From Neocallimastix lanati (nom. inval.) (Eukaryota > Neocallimastigomycota > Neocallimastigomycetes > Neocallimastigales > Neocallimastigaceae), in the NCBI GenBank assembly GCA_016946835.1, contig JACVTC010000026.1, forward strand, positions 1,026,001-1,090,000: 64,000 nucleotides of DNA, read 5' to 3'. Below the pieces are notes generated by a model. The model did no database searches. It saw nothing but the letters and a program-made list of their open reading frames with translations, and was not told the DNA's origin. Both the position numbers and the translations under genes were made by a program. Every line of letters starts with the position of its first letter. Position 1 is the first letter of the stretch. Shown piece by piece: positions 1-12,506 of this stretch.

Positions 1-680
1 AATATTGAAGAGAAAAACATAGCCCTTTCAGTATAACCACTGATATCGTGTATATTTTTTTGTGTATATCCATCCATAATCCATGTATAAAATGTTATAA
101 TAAAATATACACCTGATGTTATAATAACAGCTAATAAGCTTATTAAAAAGTTTCTTCTAATTTCTTTTTCATATGTACTATATCTTTTAGTTGATCTTAG
201 AATTGATTTTATGAATATTTTGCTGAAACTACTCCATAAATTTACAAATGGAATTTCTTCTTGATTTAATAAATACAAGTCACTATTTGATAAATTATCA
301 GTATTATCATTATCAAGTGTTTCATCATCACTATCTTGATAAGTTGGAACTCTTGAATAATTATTATATGTTTCATCATCATCAATTAATAATTCATTCA
401 AATCATCATTTTCGCTTTGGGTATTTACATATTTGTTTCTTCTTTTTTTATGCTTATTTCTCCTTTTAGGTAATTTAAAAGGAGATTTTAATATACCTTC
501 GTAAGTAAAATTAATTTCTTCACTTTCAGAATCATATTTACCTAATAAATTATAATTTATTTCAGAACTGCTATTATCATTTGGTTCTATATTTATAAAA
601 TCTTCATCTTGATAGTAATCCTCTCCATAAACACTTAATTCTATACCATTAGAACTTTTAGCTTTTTTATTTTGATTCAT
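1..680 (-). CDS. Partial membrane protein, N-terminal 226 residues
   Basis: An uninterrupted frame runs from an ATG at 680 down to the left edge of the window, so only the N-terminus is present. The first ~165 residues are hydrophilic and rich in Asn, Asp, Glu and Ser, with a basic cluster at about residues 72-84 that is rich in Lys and Arg. A single hydrophobic segment at about residues 178-200 (ISLLAVIITSGVYFIITFYT) looks like a membrane span, with a basic stretch (about 163-177) just before it, so the N-terminal tail is probably cytosolic. No intron is needed in the visible part. I do not recognise the family. It could be the first span of a multi-pass channel or transporter whose remaining exons lie outside the window. 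It is divergent from the alpha-SNAP gene across a 2-kb AT-rich spacer. Confidence 0.7.
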   Translation of the reverse strand, partial: MNQNKKAKSSNGIELSVYGEDYYQDEDFINIEPNDNSSSEINYNLLGKYDSESEEINFTYEGILKSPFKLPKRRNKHKKRRNKYVNTQSENDDLNELLIDDDETYNNYSRVPTYQDSDDETLDNDNTDNLSNSDLYLLNQEEIPFVNLWSSFSKIFIKSILRSTKRYSTYEKEIRRNFLISLLAVIITSGVYFIITFYTWIMDGYTQKNIHDISGYTERAMFFSSI

Positions 681-1059
681 TATTTATAATATATATTAAT
701 AAATAATAAAAAGGGAAAATAAAATTTTCTAGATAACAAATACTTTTATAAAATTAAAGATTAATAAATAAATAAATAAAATTGTTTAATTATTCTTATT
801 TTCTACTTATTATTATATTATTATCATAATATTTTTTATTACAGAATGATTGAAATTAGTTATTTCAAAAATTGTTTACTTTTTTTTTTCTTTTCTTATT
901 TACATTAATTAATATTTGGAAATTTGAAATAATATTATAATAAATATTAAATTAATGATATATCTAATTATTAAATTAATTCTATTAGTATTTTAAATAT
1001 TCTCTATTAATTAATTAATTTAAATTTTAAATTTTTTATTTTTTATTTTTTTTTAATGT

Positions 1060-1093
<34 letters not shown>

Positions 1094-2687
1094 TTTCGAT
1101 TAAAAAAAAAAAAAAAAAATTAGATTTTATAGCATTAAATAATCTAGATTTTTATTTATATTTATTATTTATATTAAATTAATTTATTATTAATTAAATA
1201 ACTAGCTCTTCTCCACTTTATATCTTTATATCTTTATTTATATTTTATCATTTATTTTTCTTCATGTTTTTTAAATAAATAATAAGAGAATGAAAATTAT
1301 ATAACTTTTTAAAACGTTTGAATAAAAATTATTCTTAATTAAAATTTTTTTTTTTTTTTACTTTTTTTTTTTAATTTGCTTGATAAATTTTTTCATTTGA
1401 TATTTTAATATTATAATTTAAAACTTTTAATTAAAAGATTATAATTAACTACATTAAATTAGATTAAATTTTATAGAATTAATATATTATTTTAAATTTT
1501 CTATATTTTTTATACTTATTATTTAATTTAATTATAAAAATATGAATTTATATTAAAATTAATATATTATTTATTAATATTTTAATATATTTAAAATATA
1601 AAATTTCATATATATATTATGTTCTGTTAAGTTATATAAAAAATTAAAAAATTGACATTTAAGGTTAAATGCTCAAATAATAATAATATAATAATAATTA
1701 TAATATTTAAATATTTTTTTTTATAAACATACATAAATATTTTGTATAATTATTTTTTCTGTAAATAATGTATTTTTAATTTATTATTTATGCTTTGATA
1801 AGTAAAAATGCAATAAATATAAAAAATGAATAATAAATAATAATAAATAATAATAAATAATAATAAATAATAAATAATAATAAATATTAAATAATAATAA
1901 TAAATAATAAATAATAATAAATATTAAATAATAATAAATAATAATAAATAATAATAAATAATAATAAATAATAATAAATAATAATAAATAATAATATATA
2001 ATAATAAAATGTAATTTTTAAATTATTTCTTTTAATCAAATTAATTATTAATAATGTTTATAATAAAAAAAATTAGATAATTATACTTTTCAAATTAATA
2101 AGAAATAAAATAATAATACTAAATAAAGTTTTCGAGATTTTTTAATGTAAGGAGATCTTTCATTAATGGTTCAACTTTCAAATTATCACTTGACATCTAT
2201 TATACATACACGTGATAACTGTTAATTTTAAATAAAAAAATTAATTTAAATTCGACTATTAATAAAACGAATAAAATACTAATTAATATTATTTTAATTG
2301 TTTTATTATTAATCCTTTTTTTCTTTTTTTATTTTTATTTTTATTTCTGTTTTTATTTCTGTTTATTTAAATATTTTAACAATACAATTATAAAAAGTAA
2401 AATCATAATATTATAAAGATATAGGTAGGTATAATATATAATAATTTAATTGTAAAATTATCAATGTTGATTGTTTATTCATTAAGATAATATTAATTAT
2501 AAAAATAATATGTATTTGAAATAAGAAAAATATAAATAAATTTATATTATAAATGATAGTATAATTGTAGAATTAGTAAAAGATTTGAGTGAAATTTATT
2601 TTTATTATTGTTTTATTTATATACTAATATTATTATATTTAAATTTTAAATATTGTGATAGTTTTACTATAATAAAACTTATTAAAC
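681..2687. other. AT-rich intergenic spacer with simple repeats
   Basis: No gene recognised. It holds a (TA)n run at about 1064-1085, poly(A)/poly(T) tracts near 1086-1120 and a roughly 170-bp (AATAATAAATA)-type microsatellite at about 1825-2000. As the gap between two divergent genes it must hold both promoters, but no specific site can be named. Confidence 0.6.
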
Positions 2688-3772
2688 ATGGATTCAAAGG
2701 AACAAACTGAAGAAAAGGCTTATGCTTGTTTAAAAGATGCTGAAAAAAAGAAGAATTATAAGGGTTGGTTCGGAAGGTATTAATAAATTATATGTGTATT
2801 AAATATAATAAAGTTACCAGATTTATTATAAACATTGGAAAATATTTTTATAATTAAATATAATAAATATTATTGTATTAAATATTTTGTTTGATAAATA
2901 TATTATAATAATAAATATTATATATAATTTTATTATGTATATATTTTGATATAATATTTATAATATGCTGATATTAAAATTTAATAAGAAATAAATTGGA
3001 TGAAGCAGCAGAACAATTTCAAAATGCAGGAAATTATTTTAAATGCATAAAAAAGTGGAAGGAAGCTGGTGATGCTTATTATCAAGCAGCTGGTTGTTTA
3101 ATTTTAATTCAAGAAAATGATGAAGCAACTACTTCATATATTAATGCTTCAAAATGTTATAAAAAATCAAGTCCAATGGAAGCTGTTAACTCATTGAAAC
3201 AAGCAATTCAATTTTTAATAGAAAAGGGTAAATTAAATCAAGCTGCTAATCATCAAAAAACAATTGCTGAAATTTATGAAACTGATTTAATGGATGTAGA
3301 AAAGGCTTTAGAAGCCTATGAAACTGCGGCTGATTGGTATTCAACAGAAAATTTACCAGTACTTTCAAATCAATGTTCACTTAAGGTAGCTCACCTTTCA
3401 GGTGAATTAGAACAATATGAAAAAGCTTACAATATATTCGAAAAAGTTGCAACTAATAGTATTGATAACGAGTTAGCCAAATGGTCAGTAAAAGAATATT
3501 TACTCAAAGCTGGTCTTTGTCATTTAGCAAATAAAAAGAATGAAACCGGTTTTATGAATTTCTTGGAAACTTTTGAAGAAATTGATGGTACTTTTAGAGA
3601 TACTCGTGAGTATAAATTCTTAGAAAACGTATTGAACTTTTCGGAAGAAAAAAATGTTGATGAATTCGTTAAATGTATAAGTGAATATGATTCTTTAACT
3701 AGACTTGACCCATGGAAAACAAAAATTTTATTAAAAATAAAGAAAGGAATAGAAGAAATAGATATTCTTTAA
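2688..3772 (+). CDS. SEC17: Alpha-SNAP (Sec17), SNARE disassembly adaptor
   Basis: Two exons, 2688-2776 and 2989-3772, give 290 residues, close to the ~290-295 of the family. Exon 1 ends within an Arg codon (phase 2) at a GTATTAA donor, and the acceptor AAG restores the frame into NKLDEAAEQFQNAGNYFK. The protein follows alpha-SNAP along its length: the N-terminal TPR-like helices (KKWKEAGDAYYQAAG), the conserved TIAEIYET and YEKAYNIFEKVATN segments and the C-terminal KEYDSLTRLDPWKTKILLKIKKGI that stimulates NSF. Alpha-SNAP binds assembled SNARE bundles at membranes and recruits the ATPase NSF/Sec18 to take them apart. Starting at the TTG at 2996 would drop the conserved N-terminal helix; the ATG in exon 1 fits the family better. 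Nothing is missing or odd. Confidence 0.95.
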
Positions 3773-3825
3773 TATACTCATTTTAATATTTAAAAATTAT
3801 GTTAGTGATAAAAAATATTTTAATA

Positions 3826-3859
<34 letters not shown>

Positions 3860-3993
3860 TAATTAATTACAGTGATAAACATAAATAAAAATAATAATAA
3901 TAATAATAAAATAATTAATTACAGTGATAAACATAAATAAAAATAATAATAATAATAATAAAATAATTAATTACAGTGATAAACATAAATAAA

Positions 3994-4027
<34 letters not shown>

Positions 4028-5340
4028 TAATTAATCACAGTACTAATTATAAAAAGATAAGAAAACATATAAAATAAAAAATAAGCAATAAATAATAAAA
4101 ATAGAAATAAAAATAAATTATTAACTAACAATTTCTATAATAATACATAACGCAGTTCAAATTAAAAATTTATTTAAGTATATATAATAAAATATTATAT
4201 TATGTAATAAAATTATTAACCATTGATTATTTATATTATAGATATTAATTTTTTTTTTCTCTTTCTTTTTCAATTTATATTATAAAGAAAAAATTATTCA
4301 TTAACTAAATAAAATATTATAGTATATATAAATTTAAATATATATTGATATTTGTTTTTGTTATTATTATTATTGTTATTGTTATTATTATTATTATTAT
4401 TATAACAAAAAAAATTTTTTTTTTATTTCGGGAGTTTAAATATGCTGTAACATAATAATATAGATTAAACAAGTAAAAATAAGTAAATTGTTAAAAGGAA
4501 AAAACAAAGAATATTATAAAATGATATATATATATATTAAAATATTCAAATAATAAATAAATTTAATATATATATATATATATATAATTTTTAAGTTTTA
4601 AAAGAATAAAAATATTTATCATGTATATGATATTTTGCTATATCAGTAAAAAATGAAATATTTTTTAATAAATAAAAAATCGTTATTATGATATACTAAA
4701 AGTGATTATTACACTTATTGTTAGTAGAAATTGTATAAGTTTTTAATAAAACAAATTTATTATTTATTTTTAAATAATATAAAATTTGCTTTATTAGAAA
4801 CAATTGTTTTTATTTATAAAATTTATGATTTCATTTATTAAAAGAATTTAATGATTATTTACAATCAAGAAATAAGAATAATAGATATAGTTAAAAGAAA
4901 TAAAATAAAAATAATTATAAGTAAATAAAATATAAACAAAAGAATAAACGAAAAGTAATTAAAATTGATTAAAATGTAATTAAAATATTAATAAGAGGTA
5001 TAATTAAAAATAAGTATAATTAAATTTGTTTACTTATAAAATAATTAAAAATAATCATGAAGATTATTTTAGAGACATAAAATAATTAAAATAAACAGAA
5101 AGACTTTTGAAGTATAATTTATTTTGTTGAACATAAAGACCATTAATTAAAAATTATATATATATATTTAAATTGTTTTTCGATATTAAATTGATAAATT
5201 AAATTTTTTTAATATGTTTGAAATTTGAATTAGTATTAATTATTGAAATTTAGATATATTATTATTCTATTGTTTAGGTTACTTTAGGTTAGCCTAAAAT
5301 TCTAGTATTATAAATTATTTAAATTTATTAATTTTTAATT
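3773..5340. other. Intergenic spacer with minisatellite
   Basis: No coding signal seen. The left part carries a 52-bp tandem repeat (listed separately). The rest is plain AT-rich sequence with (TTA)n at about 4360-4405 and (TA)n at about 4565-4590. Confidence 0.6.
3826..4045. repeat. 52-bp tandem repeat, about four copies
   Basis: The core TAATTAATTACAGTGATAAA recurs at 3860, 3912 and 3964, exactly 52 bp apart, joined by variable (AAT)n linkers. A fourth diverged copy (TTAATCACAG) starts near 4028 after a longer linker. Copies one to three are nearly identical, so the amplification is recent. Confidence 0.85.
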
Positions 5341-5720
5341 TGGATTTATGGGTGATTTGGACTCTGGTCAAAACTAAGGTGTTTTGGGCATATATTAGGA
5401 AAAACGGCACAAACCTATCCAGATACTTAAGGTATATTCAAATTGTAAATAATATGGTCAATTTTCTTATTTATACCATCTCCAAAAACTAATTAAGGTT
5501 TCTGCTATTCCCGATGATAGAGGGGTGGGTGGTATGACGGTCAGTCCGGATTTTCGTAATCTGTTGGGGACCATGCCTAGTACTTTAAATCCCTCTTAGA
5601 GGTAGTAGAGCGTTGACATCAAAATGATAAGGCATGTAAGGTTCTGTTCCTTAAATACACTCATGTGACCTACCAATGATGTGGAAATCATGTGAGAAAA
5701 TCTAAAAAAAAAAAAAAATA
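5341..5720. other. GC-rich structured island ending in poly(A)
   Basis: About 360 bp of distinctly higher GC inside an AT-rich spacer, with no long reading frame. It can fold: CATGCCT (5572-5578) pairs with AGGCATG (5630-5636), closing a smaller CCTC-TTA-GAGG hairpin, and GGATT-TTCG-AATC and CGG-TCAGT-CCG hairpins lie just upstream. A run of about 14 A (5705-5718) follows, as in a retroposed transcript. It abuts the LTR of the copia fossil, so it could also be part of that element. Strand is not established. Confidence 0.45.
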
Positions 5721-5987
5721 TAATTATGTATTTTTAATATTTTTTATTTAAAAAGAACTTATTTATTAAATTTTATTGATGATTTTGTATCTTTATATAA
5801 GAATTTTATGTAGTACAAGTGCTCACATATGATTCGTATTACATGCATTATATATAAATAAGTCGCTTATAATTCTAATTACATCATTTTATAAATACAC
5901 TAATCATAATAAATTAAAAATATTTAATAATATAAAACTGTAATAATTGATATAAAAATATATTAAACTTTATTTAATACTCTAACA
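5721..5987 (-). repeat. 3' LTR of the copia fossil (outer end uncertain)
   Basis: On the minus strand the polypurine tract AAGGGGGAA is followed directly by TGTTAGAGTATTAAATAAAG, the classic start of a copia LTR. The inner boundary at 5987 is clear. The outer end is not: no matching TAACA terminus is seen, and the GC-rich island at 5341-5720 follows. Confidence 0.6.
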
Positions 5988-6737
5988 TTCCCCCTTAAGT
6001 TTAATATCAACTTTAGAATTGTGTTAGTGGATTCCTTCGTAATTTATTCATTGATGATCCACTTAAGTATTTTGTAAAGCTATCAGCTAAATTGAATTCA
6101 GATTTAATATAATTTACCTTTATTTTCTTTTCTTTGATCCAATCCCTAATTTGGTGATACTTTATATAATATGCTTCGATTTTAGGTTTATGGTTTCATT
6201 TTCACAATTATAGATGACAGCTTTGTTATCCGTATTGATGTTTATAAATCTTATCTCTTTTGATAATTCATCAAATAAGTTTTTGTACCACATACACTGT
6301 CTTGTGCATTTGTTTAATGCATAATACTCACTTTCAGCGGTTGAAACTGCTACACATTGCTGTAATTTGGAGTACCAACTCGTTTGTCCATTTCCCATAG
6401 TTACGACGAATCCCGTTGTAGATTTTCTAGTCTACGCATCTCCTCCAAAGTCGGCGTTTTCGTATACTTTAAAATTATCTTCATTTGTAAACTTGATTCT
6501 ATAATTTGGATTTACTTTTAGATACCTAAAAATTTTAATAACATTTAGCCAATCTTCATAATTAGGATTTCTTGATTTTCTTGATTCTTTCCAAAAAGTT
6601 ATTAACAGACACATGTAATAATATAAATTTAATTCTATTAACTTTTTAAATACTTTATAAAATTAATACAAAATTGATGGATACGGTGAAAGAAGAATAC
6701 TTCACCTCTACTGATAATAAAGAAACAAGATGTAACG

Positions 6738-6777
6738 AATCCTAAAATTTGTTACTGTTCGTAACAATTTTTGGATT
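6738..6777. repeat. Near-perfect 17-bp inverted repeat
   Basis: AATCCTAAAATTTGTTAC (6738-6755) and GTAACAATTTTTGGATT (6761-6777) are reverse complements apart from one extra T and one mismatch, around a 5-nt TGTTC loop. It lies inside the retrotransposon graveyard, upstream (in element orientation) of the copia RNase H relic. It may be a junction of LTR ends (TGTTAC/GTAACA) or a tiny foldback element. Confidence 0.6.
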
Positions 6778-7598
6778 ATAATATTTTAACACTTCAAGGA
6801 ATTAAATAAATAAATAAATATTTGTTTTATATAATTTTTATTAAAATTATTTCCAATTAAAAAATTAAAAAAAATGTTTTTTTATTAATTACTATCATCT
6901 TAAAAAGTTATTTTAGAATTACATGTATTTATATTTTTTTTTTTACATTTAAAATTTGTTAAGCCTATCTAAAATATTTTCTAAATATTTCTAACTAATT
7001 ACTAAAATAATGTTTTAAATTGATTTTAAATTATTAATATATTATTATTTATTTCTAATAAATAATAGTTATATATTATTTAATTATAAAATATTTATTA
7101 TTATTTAAAATTAATAATATATATAAAAGAAAAATATAAAATTTATACAGAATTTTTAAGTGTGGTTTAGTAAGTTTTTAGTAATTAAAAATTACCAAAA
7201 AAAAATATGTTAAATTATCAATATAAAATTTAGTAATTAATTGAATTGATTTTTAGAAATTATAATAAATAATATTTTAGAAAATATAAAATATTAATAA
7301 TATTGATATAACTATATAATTAATGTTAATAATAAAGTGATATTGATAATATATTGATATTAATAAAATAATTGAATATTAATAATAATTTTTCATCTTT
7401 AACTAGATATTAATAATATATAAAAATTTAATAATAAAATATTAATAATAAAATTTAATCATAGAATATAGGAAAGTTCCAAAGTATTGAAGAATAAAAT
7501 AATTTATTTGAGTGGTTAGGTAAGAAAATACAATTCTAACTAAAATAATAAGATTATTTGTTCATTCTTTATCATGATGCCCCCACTGAAACTCGATG

Positions 7599-8020
7599 CT
7601 ACAACGAAGCAGAGTTAAACTTGACTATATTCTTCAAGTGAACATTTCGGTTCATTTGAATTCCAGTAGCGGGGTCGGCTAGGGTAACAGTATTAAATTG
7701 TTTCTTGATAACTTGTAAAGGTCCAGCAAAATATGGTTCCAATTTAGTTCTACTAAAATTTCTTACTAGTACTAGGTCACCAGGTTTAATTTGTTTTGCT
7801 TGGTTCATATTATTCTTTTCTTCTCTTCTGGTTGCCCAGTATTTAGAAGAGTTTTTGAGATTTGCAGCGGCTTCCATAACCCATTGGTAGTGAGACGTAA
7901 ATTTTTCTAATAATATTTCATCTTCAGATTTATCAATACCCTTAGTTGGTCTGGCAACAATGTCAAATGGTTGTTGATCTTCTCTACCATAAACTAATCT
8001 ATGATTACATAGTCGGGTAC
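7599..8020 (-). mobile_element. Ty3/gypsy integrase fragment (fossil)
   Basis: The minus strand encodes the C-terminal part of a gypsy-type integrase: a RLVYGRE segment, then the chromodomain-less GPY-like tail (KPGDLVLVRNFS ... FAGPLQVIKK). No LTRs or other gypsy parts were found nearby. It lies between the copia protease-like and RNase H relics, in the same orientation, so it is a fragment of a second element nested in, or recombined into, the copia copy. Broken; only about 420 bp are left. Confidence 0.85.
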
Positions 8021-8414
8021 TTTTTTTTTATTATAATTGAAACTTTATTTTTATTAACATAATTATATAATTTTCTATACTCAATGAAAAATAGGTAAGA
8101 GATTTCTTTTAAAAGATGGTATATATAATACATCTTTTCATATATTTTATTATTATTTATATATTCAATGTACATTCCCTTGTATTTGGACATTATTTCG
8201 CCTCCTGTCCACATGTGTTAAATTTTGTTCATGAGGTATGATATTCGTTAAAAAATTCAAGTCATATGTTATATGGATGGAAACACCTGAATCCAATGTA
8301 CAAGTAGATATCTATTAGTTATTTTTTCTTTTTCCATTTTCAAAATAATTTAGGCCATGCCTCAGTAAAGGAAATTTTTATTTGGTTTTATAAAAATTTC
8401 ATTAATTATATTTA

Positions 8415-8602
8415 TTATAATCTTTATAGATATTATTTTTAAAATTTATTTTATAATTATTATTTCTATAATTATTATTATTATAATTATTATTTTTATA
8501 ATTATTATTTTTATAATTATTATTTTTATAATTATTATTTTTATAATTATTATTTTTATAATTATTATTTTTATAATTATTATTATTATAATTATTTTTG
8601 AC
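8415..8602. repeat. 15-bp minisatellite in the gag relic
   Basis: About eight tandem copies of TAATTATTATTTTTA. On the minus strand they encode a repeating KNNNY pentapeptide, so the repeat sits in the Asn-rich linker of the former gag region. Confidence 0.8.
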
Positions 8603-10081
8603 CAAGTTATTTGATTCTGGTTGGTTTAATGCTCTTTATGGCCTTGTTATGGCAAATTTTATATACTTCAATTCTTTCATGGATAAGCAATTTGACTGGG
8701 TTTTTCTTCTTCTTCTTATTTTTTTTTTATTTTAATATTTATTTTTATTCTTATTTTCATTTTTATATCTATAATTTTCTGCTTTATGGCCAAAATTCTT
8801 GCGAATATAGCATTTTATTGATTATTATTTCTTGTAATTTTCGGTGTTGTTAACATATCCGTTATTTTTATTATTATTCTCATTTTATTGTTTTATATTA
8901 TGGTGTGAATCTACAATTAAATCCCAGACCATTTCCCAATCATCAGAGCTTGTTGATATTCCAGAAAAATATATTAATTATTTAATATATTTTAAAGTGT
9001 GTTAAATAAATAATCAAACTTTTCTCTGTTTGATTTTCGTGATACCTAGACTTTCTAATTCATTTAAGGTATTATTAACAGATGAAATAAGCATGGACAA
9101 GGAAGTTGATTTTACATCAAAAGATAAAGTTTCTAATTTCTTCAGTAATAACGTATTCTTTCTGATAAAGAATATTCATAAGTTTTAGTTATTATGCTAT
9201 AAATTTCAAAAGTAGTATTGGTAATAACATTTAATTTACTTTTAAAGTCATTTTCAATGTTATTAATTATTAATAATTTAGCTTGTGTTACATTGAAATA
9301 GTATCTATCTTTAAGTATTTATTTAGATTTTTCTTTTTTATATTCGTTGTGGATATTTTCTTATAATTTTTTTGGAAAATACAATTATTTAAATGATATG
9401 TCCATAATAATAAATAAAGTTCTTCATTCCAGGCTTAAAAATCCCTTTTATTTTTCATAGTAAAGATCAAATTAATGGAGGTTGAAATGTAGATATACAT
9501 TTTAATAGTATAAATATAATTTTTCGGTTTCTTTTGATATAAAAAAAAATATTAATTTTTAATTATTAATAAAGTAGACAATGGGATGCTTTTTTTATGA
9601 GTCTTTATGAAACTCTTAATCTTTTATTTTGAAATGTAATTGATCAATTTGAAATTACTTTTATTAAGTCTGTATTAATTTATTACAAAAATAGTTATTT
9701 TATAAGTACTTGAGTTGTATGTAATTTTGATACAGGATTTAGCACATAACGTATACTATGGATCATGCCACATTATACACTACATCAATAATAATAAAAA
9801 TTTTTTAAATAAGTGCTAAATTTAAACTTTATATTCTAATACTATTGGACTTAAATTTTTGTTTCATATTCATTATTTGTAAAAATTTATATCATAATTT
9901 TTAAATTAAATGAATTTTTTTTTTTTAGTTATATTAAAATTTGTTTAATAATGTAAAAAACGTATACATTTTAAAAACTGAAATTTAATTGAAATTAATG
10001 TTAAATAAAAAATTTAATAATTTTTTTTTATTAATTATATTTTTATTGTTTATTTAATTTTTATTTCATATAATTGTAATA

Positions 10082-12444
10082 ATGAGAAAAAGACAAAGAA
10101 TTTCCATTGATTTTAATGTAAGAAAACCAAAATTAAAAATAAATCACTCAGTGTCAAAGTATACTAATGAAAGAAAAGGTATTAATTTTTAATATACAAT
10201 TAAAATATAATATATATATATATATATTTTATTTTGAAGTTTTAAATAAAATCTTCAAATTTAAAAATACTATTTTTATAATTAATAAATTATTACTATC
10301 ATTATTATAAAATTATTAATAATTATAATCGTTATGATAATAATATTTCTATTATCTATAAGATGAATCTAATAAAGAAGTTATTAATAATCCGTATTTG
10401 GCTCATACTTTAAATGATTCAACACTTCAAGTAAGTTCAAGTCCACCACCACCACCCTCACCTCCACCATTGCCACCACCACCCCCAATAATAAATGATA
10501 CTAGTAGTTCATTAAATTATTTATTAAATTATGAGGATAGTTCTTCGGAATCTGAATCGGAAGATAATAGTGTTGGTGTAGCTTCTGAAAAAGAGAAAGA
10601 AAGTGAAAAATCAAATACTGAAAGTAAATAGATTATAATAATAGATAATATATATACATTGAAATTAACATTTATATATTTAAATTTTAATATAAATTTA
10701 AATTAAAATAAGAAAAAATTAATGAAAAATCAGATTTAATGAATTCATTCGAGAATTTCTTGTCTGAAATTAATGAAATAGAAAGTAAAACAAATATTAT
10801 ATCACAAGTTACATCTACAGATATTACAAAATCTTGTATAACTAATGAAATTGAAAATAATAAAGATCCAAATTTAGTAAAAAAAAAGGAAAATCCAGTA
10901 ACATCACAGAGAGATATTAGAACTTCTGGAGATTCAACATATTCAATTGAAAAAAAAGCGGAACTTTCTTATCATGAAACATCCATAATAATAATAAATA
11001 AATTGACATATTTATGTTCTGATAAATCCATCATATATACCACTACCCCAACTCAAGATTATTTATATCATCAAATTGAATTTTCTACGCGTTTTAAAGA
11101 TTGGTCTGTGGGTGCTTTAAATAATGATTATTTTATAAATTATCACAATGAAATTAATAATTTATTGAAACAGATTGAAGGTAATACTAAATAAAATTCT
11201 ATATAAATGATAAATGATAAAAGAAATATGAGTGAGAAATAAGTAAAAGGAAATAAATAAAAATTGACTGATAATAAATATAATGATGAAAACTTATTAA
11301 AATAATATAATAGTATTATTTTGGAAAAAATAATTGAGGGAAAACAAATAATATAAAATTATAATAATAAATTAATATATATATGAAAGAAAAAAAAAAT
11401 AGTTGATATAAATATTATTAAGTTATTAATTAATTTAGTAATATAGTTCATAAAAAAAAAATATTTATTTGATAATAAAAGATAATATGATAAATAAAAG
11501 TATATATATATAAATTTAATTGATTTATAATATAGGAATATAAACGGTAAATATATACAGTTATAGTATTTTTTTTATAATATATATTATTATTATATAT
11601 ATTTATATATATATATATTATTTTATTATTATTATTATTATTATTTTTTTTATGTAAAGAGTATTTTTCACCGCCGGGATGGAAAATTCAATGGGATTTA
11701 AATAACTCTTTATATTATTATGAAAATAAAAAGACTGTAATAAAAAGAAATAATAATGATAAAAAAATAATTATAAAATTGAAAAAATAAATTATTTATT
11801 TATTATTGTTATTATTTTATTATTATTATTATTATTTTTTTTTTAAAATATAATAATAATTTTATTATTACAATTTTTATTTGATTATAAATATATATTA
11901 TGAAATAAAGAAAATAATATCATGGGAATATCCAAAAGATATTGAAGAAGAATCGGAAGTATTTAATCAAAAAGTAGAAAAAAGTGATGATGAAGATGGT
12001 ATTTACAAATTTATAAATAAAGATTGTAATATATTATTTAATACCTTATAATAATGTTAATATTACTATAAAATAACACAGATAGTATGGATTTAGAATC
12101 AGACAGTGAGGTGATATCATATACAAGTAGTGGTAAGAATATAAAGGAAAAATCAAACAAAGAAGATAGAGAAAAATCACATACACCTGAACAAAAAATA
12201 ATTAAAAAATCAACAAAAAAAGATAAAAATTTGGTAAATTAATAATTTGATATTAATATATAGTATTTATTATATATATATTATTATTATTATTATTAAA
12301 TATTATTTCTATTTATAGTTAAAATTAATTCAAAAATGGAAAGAAGTTGAAGATTCACTTAATAATAGTGAAGAAGATGAAAAAATAGAAAAATGGGCAG
12401 AAGAACAGAAAAATAAGTAAATTAAGAATATTTATTTTATTAAT

Positions 12445-12506
<62 letters not shown>

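Larger units (their letters stand above)
5721..9860 (-). mobile_element. Ty1/copia-like LTR retrotransposon fossil
   Basis: A broken copia element on the minus strand. Reading from its 5' side (high coordinates) it shows: a possible degenerate 5' LTR (about 9660-9860, weak); gag relics at about 8640-9420 with two zinc-knuckle-like remnants; an Asn-rich 15-bp minisatellite (8420-8600); a protease-type DSG region (about 8040-8330); RNase H (6160-6640, with the STAESEYYALNK core); the usual copia C-terminal tail (about 6010-6160); a purine-rich polypurine tract (5988-5996); and the 3' LTR, starting TGTTAGA, running down from 5987. Most of the integrase and reverse transcriptase is not recognisable. 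It carries many breaks and looks old. A gypsy fragment lies in its middle. Confidence 0.85.

Noticed and set aside
3826-4045. CRISPR-like array
   Set aside because: Repeats are evenly tandem with AT microsatellite linkers, not unique spacers, and the genome is eukaryotic.
8005-8214. 69-codon minus-strand frame as an independent host gene
   Set aside because: It falls within the copia fossil, continuous with the protease-type remains, so it is part of that element.
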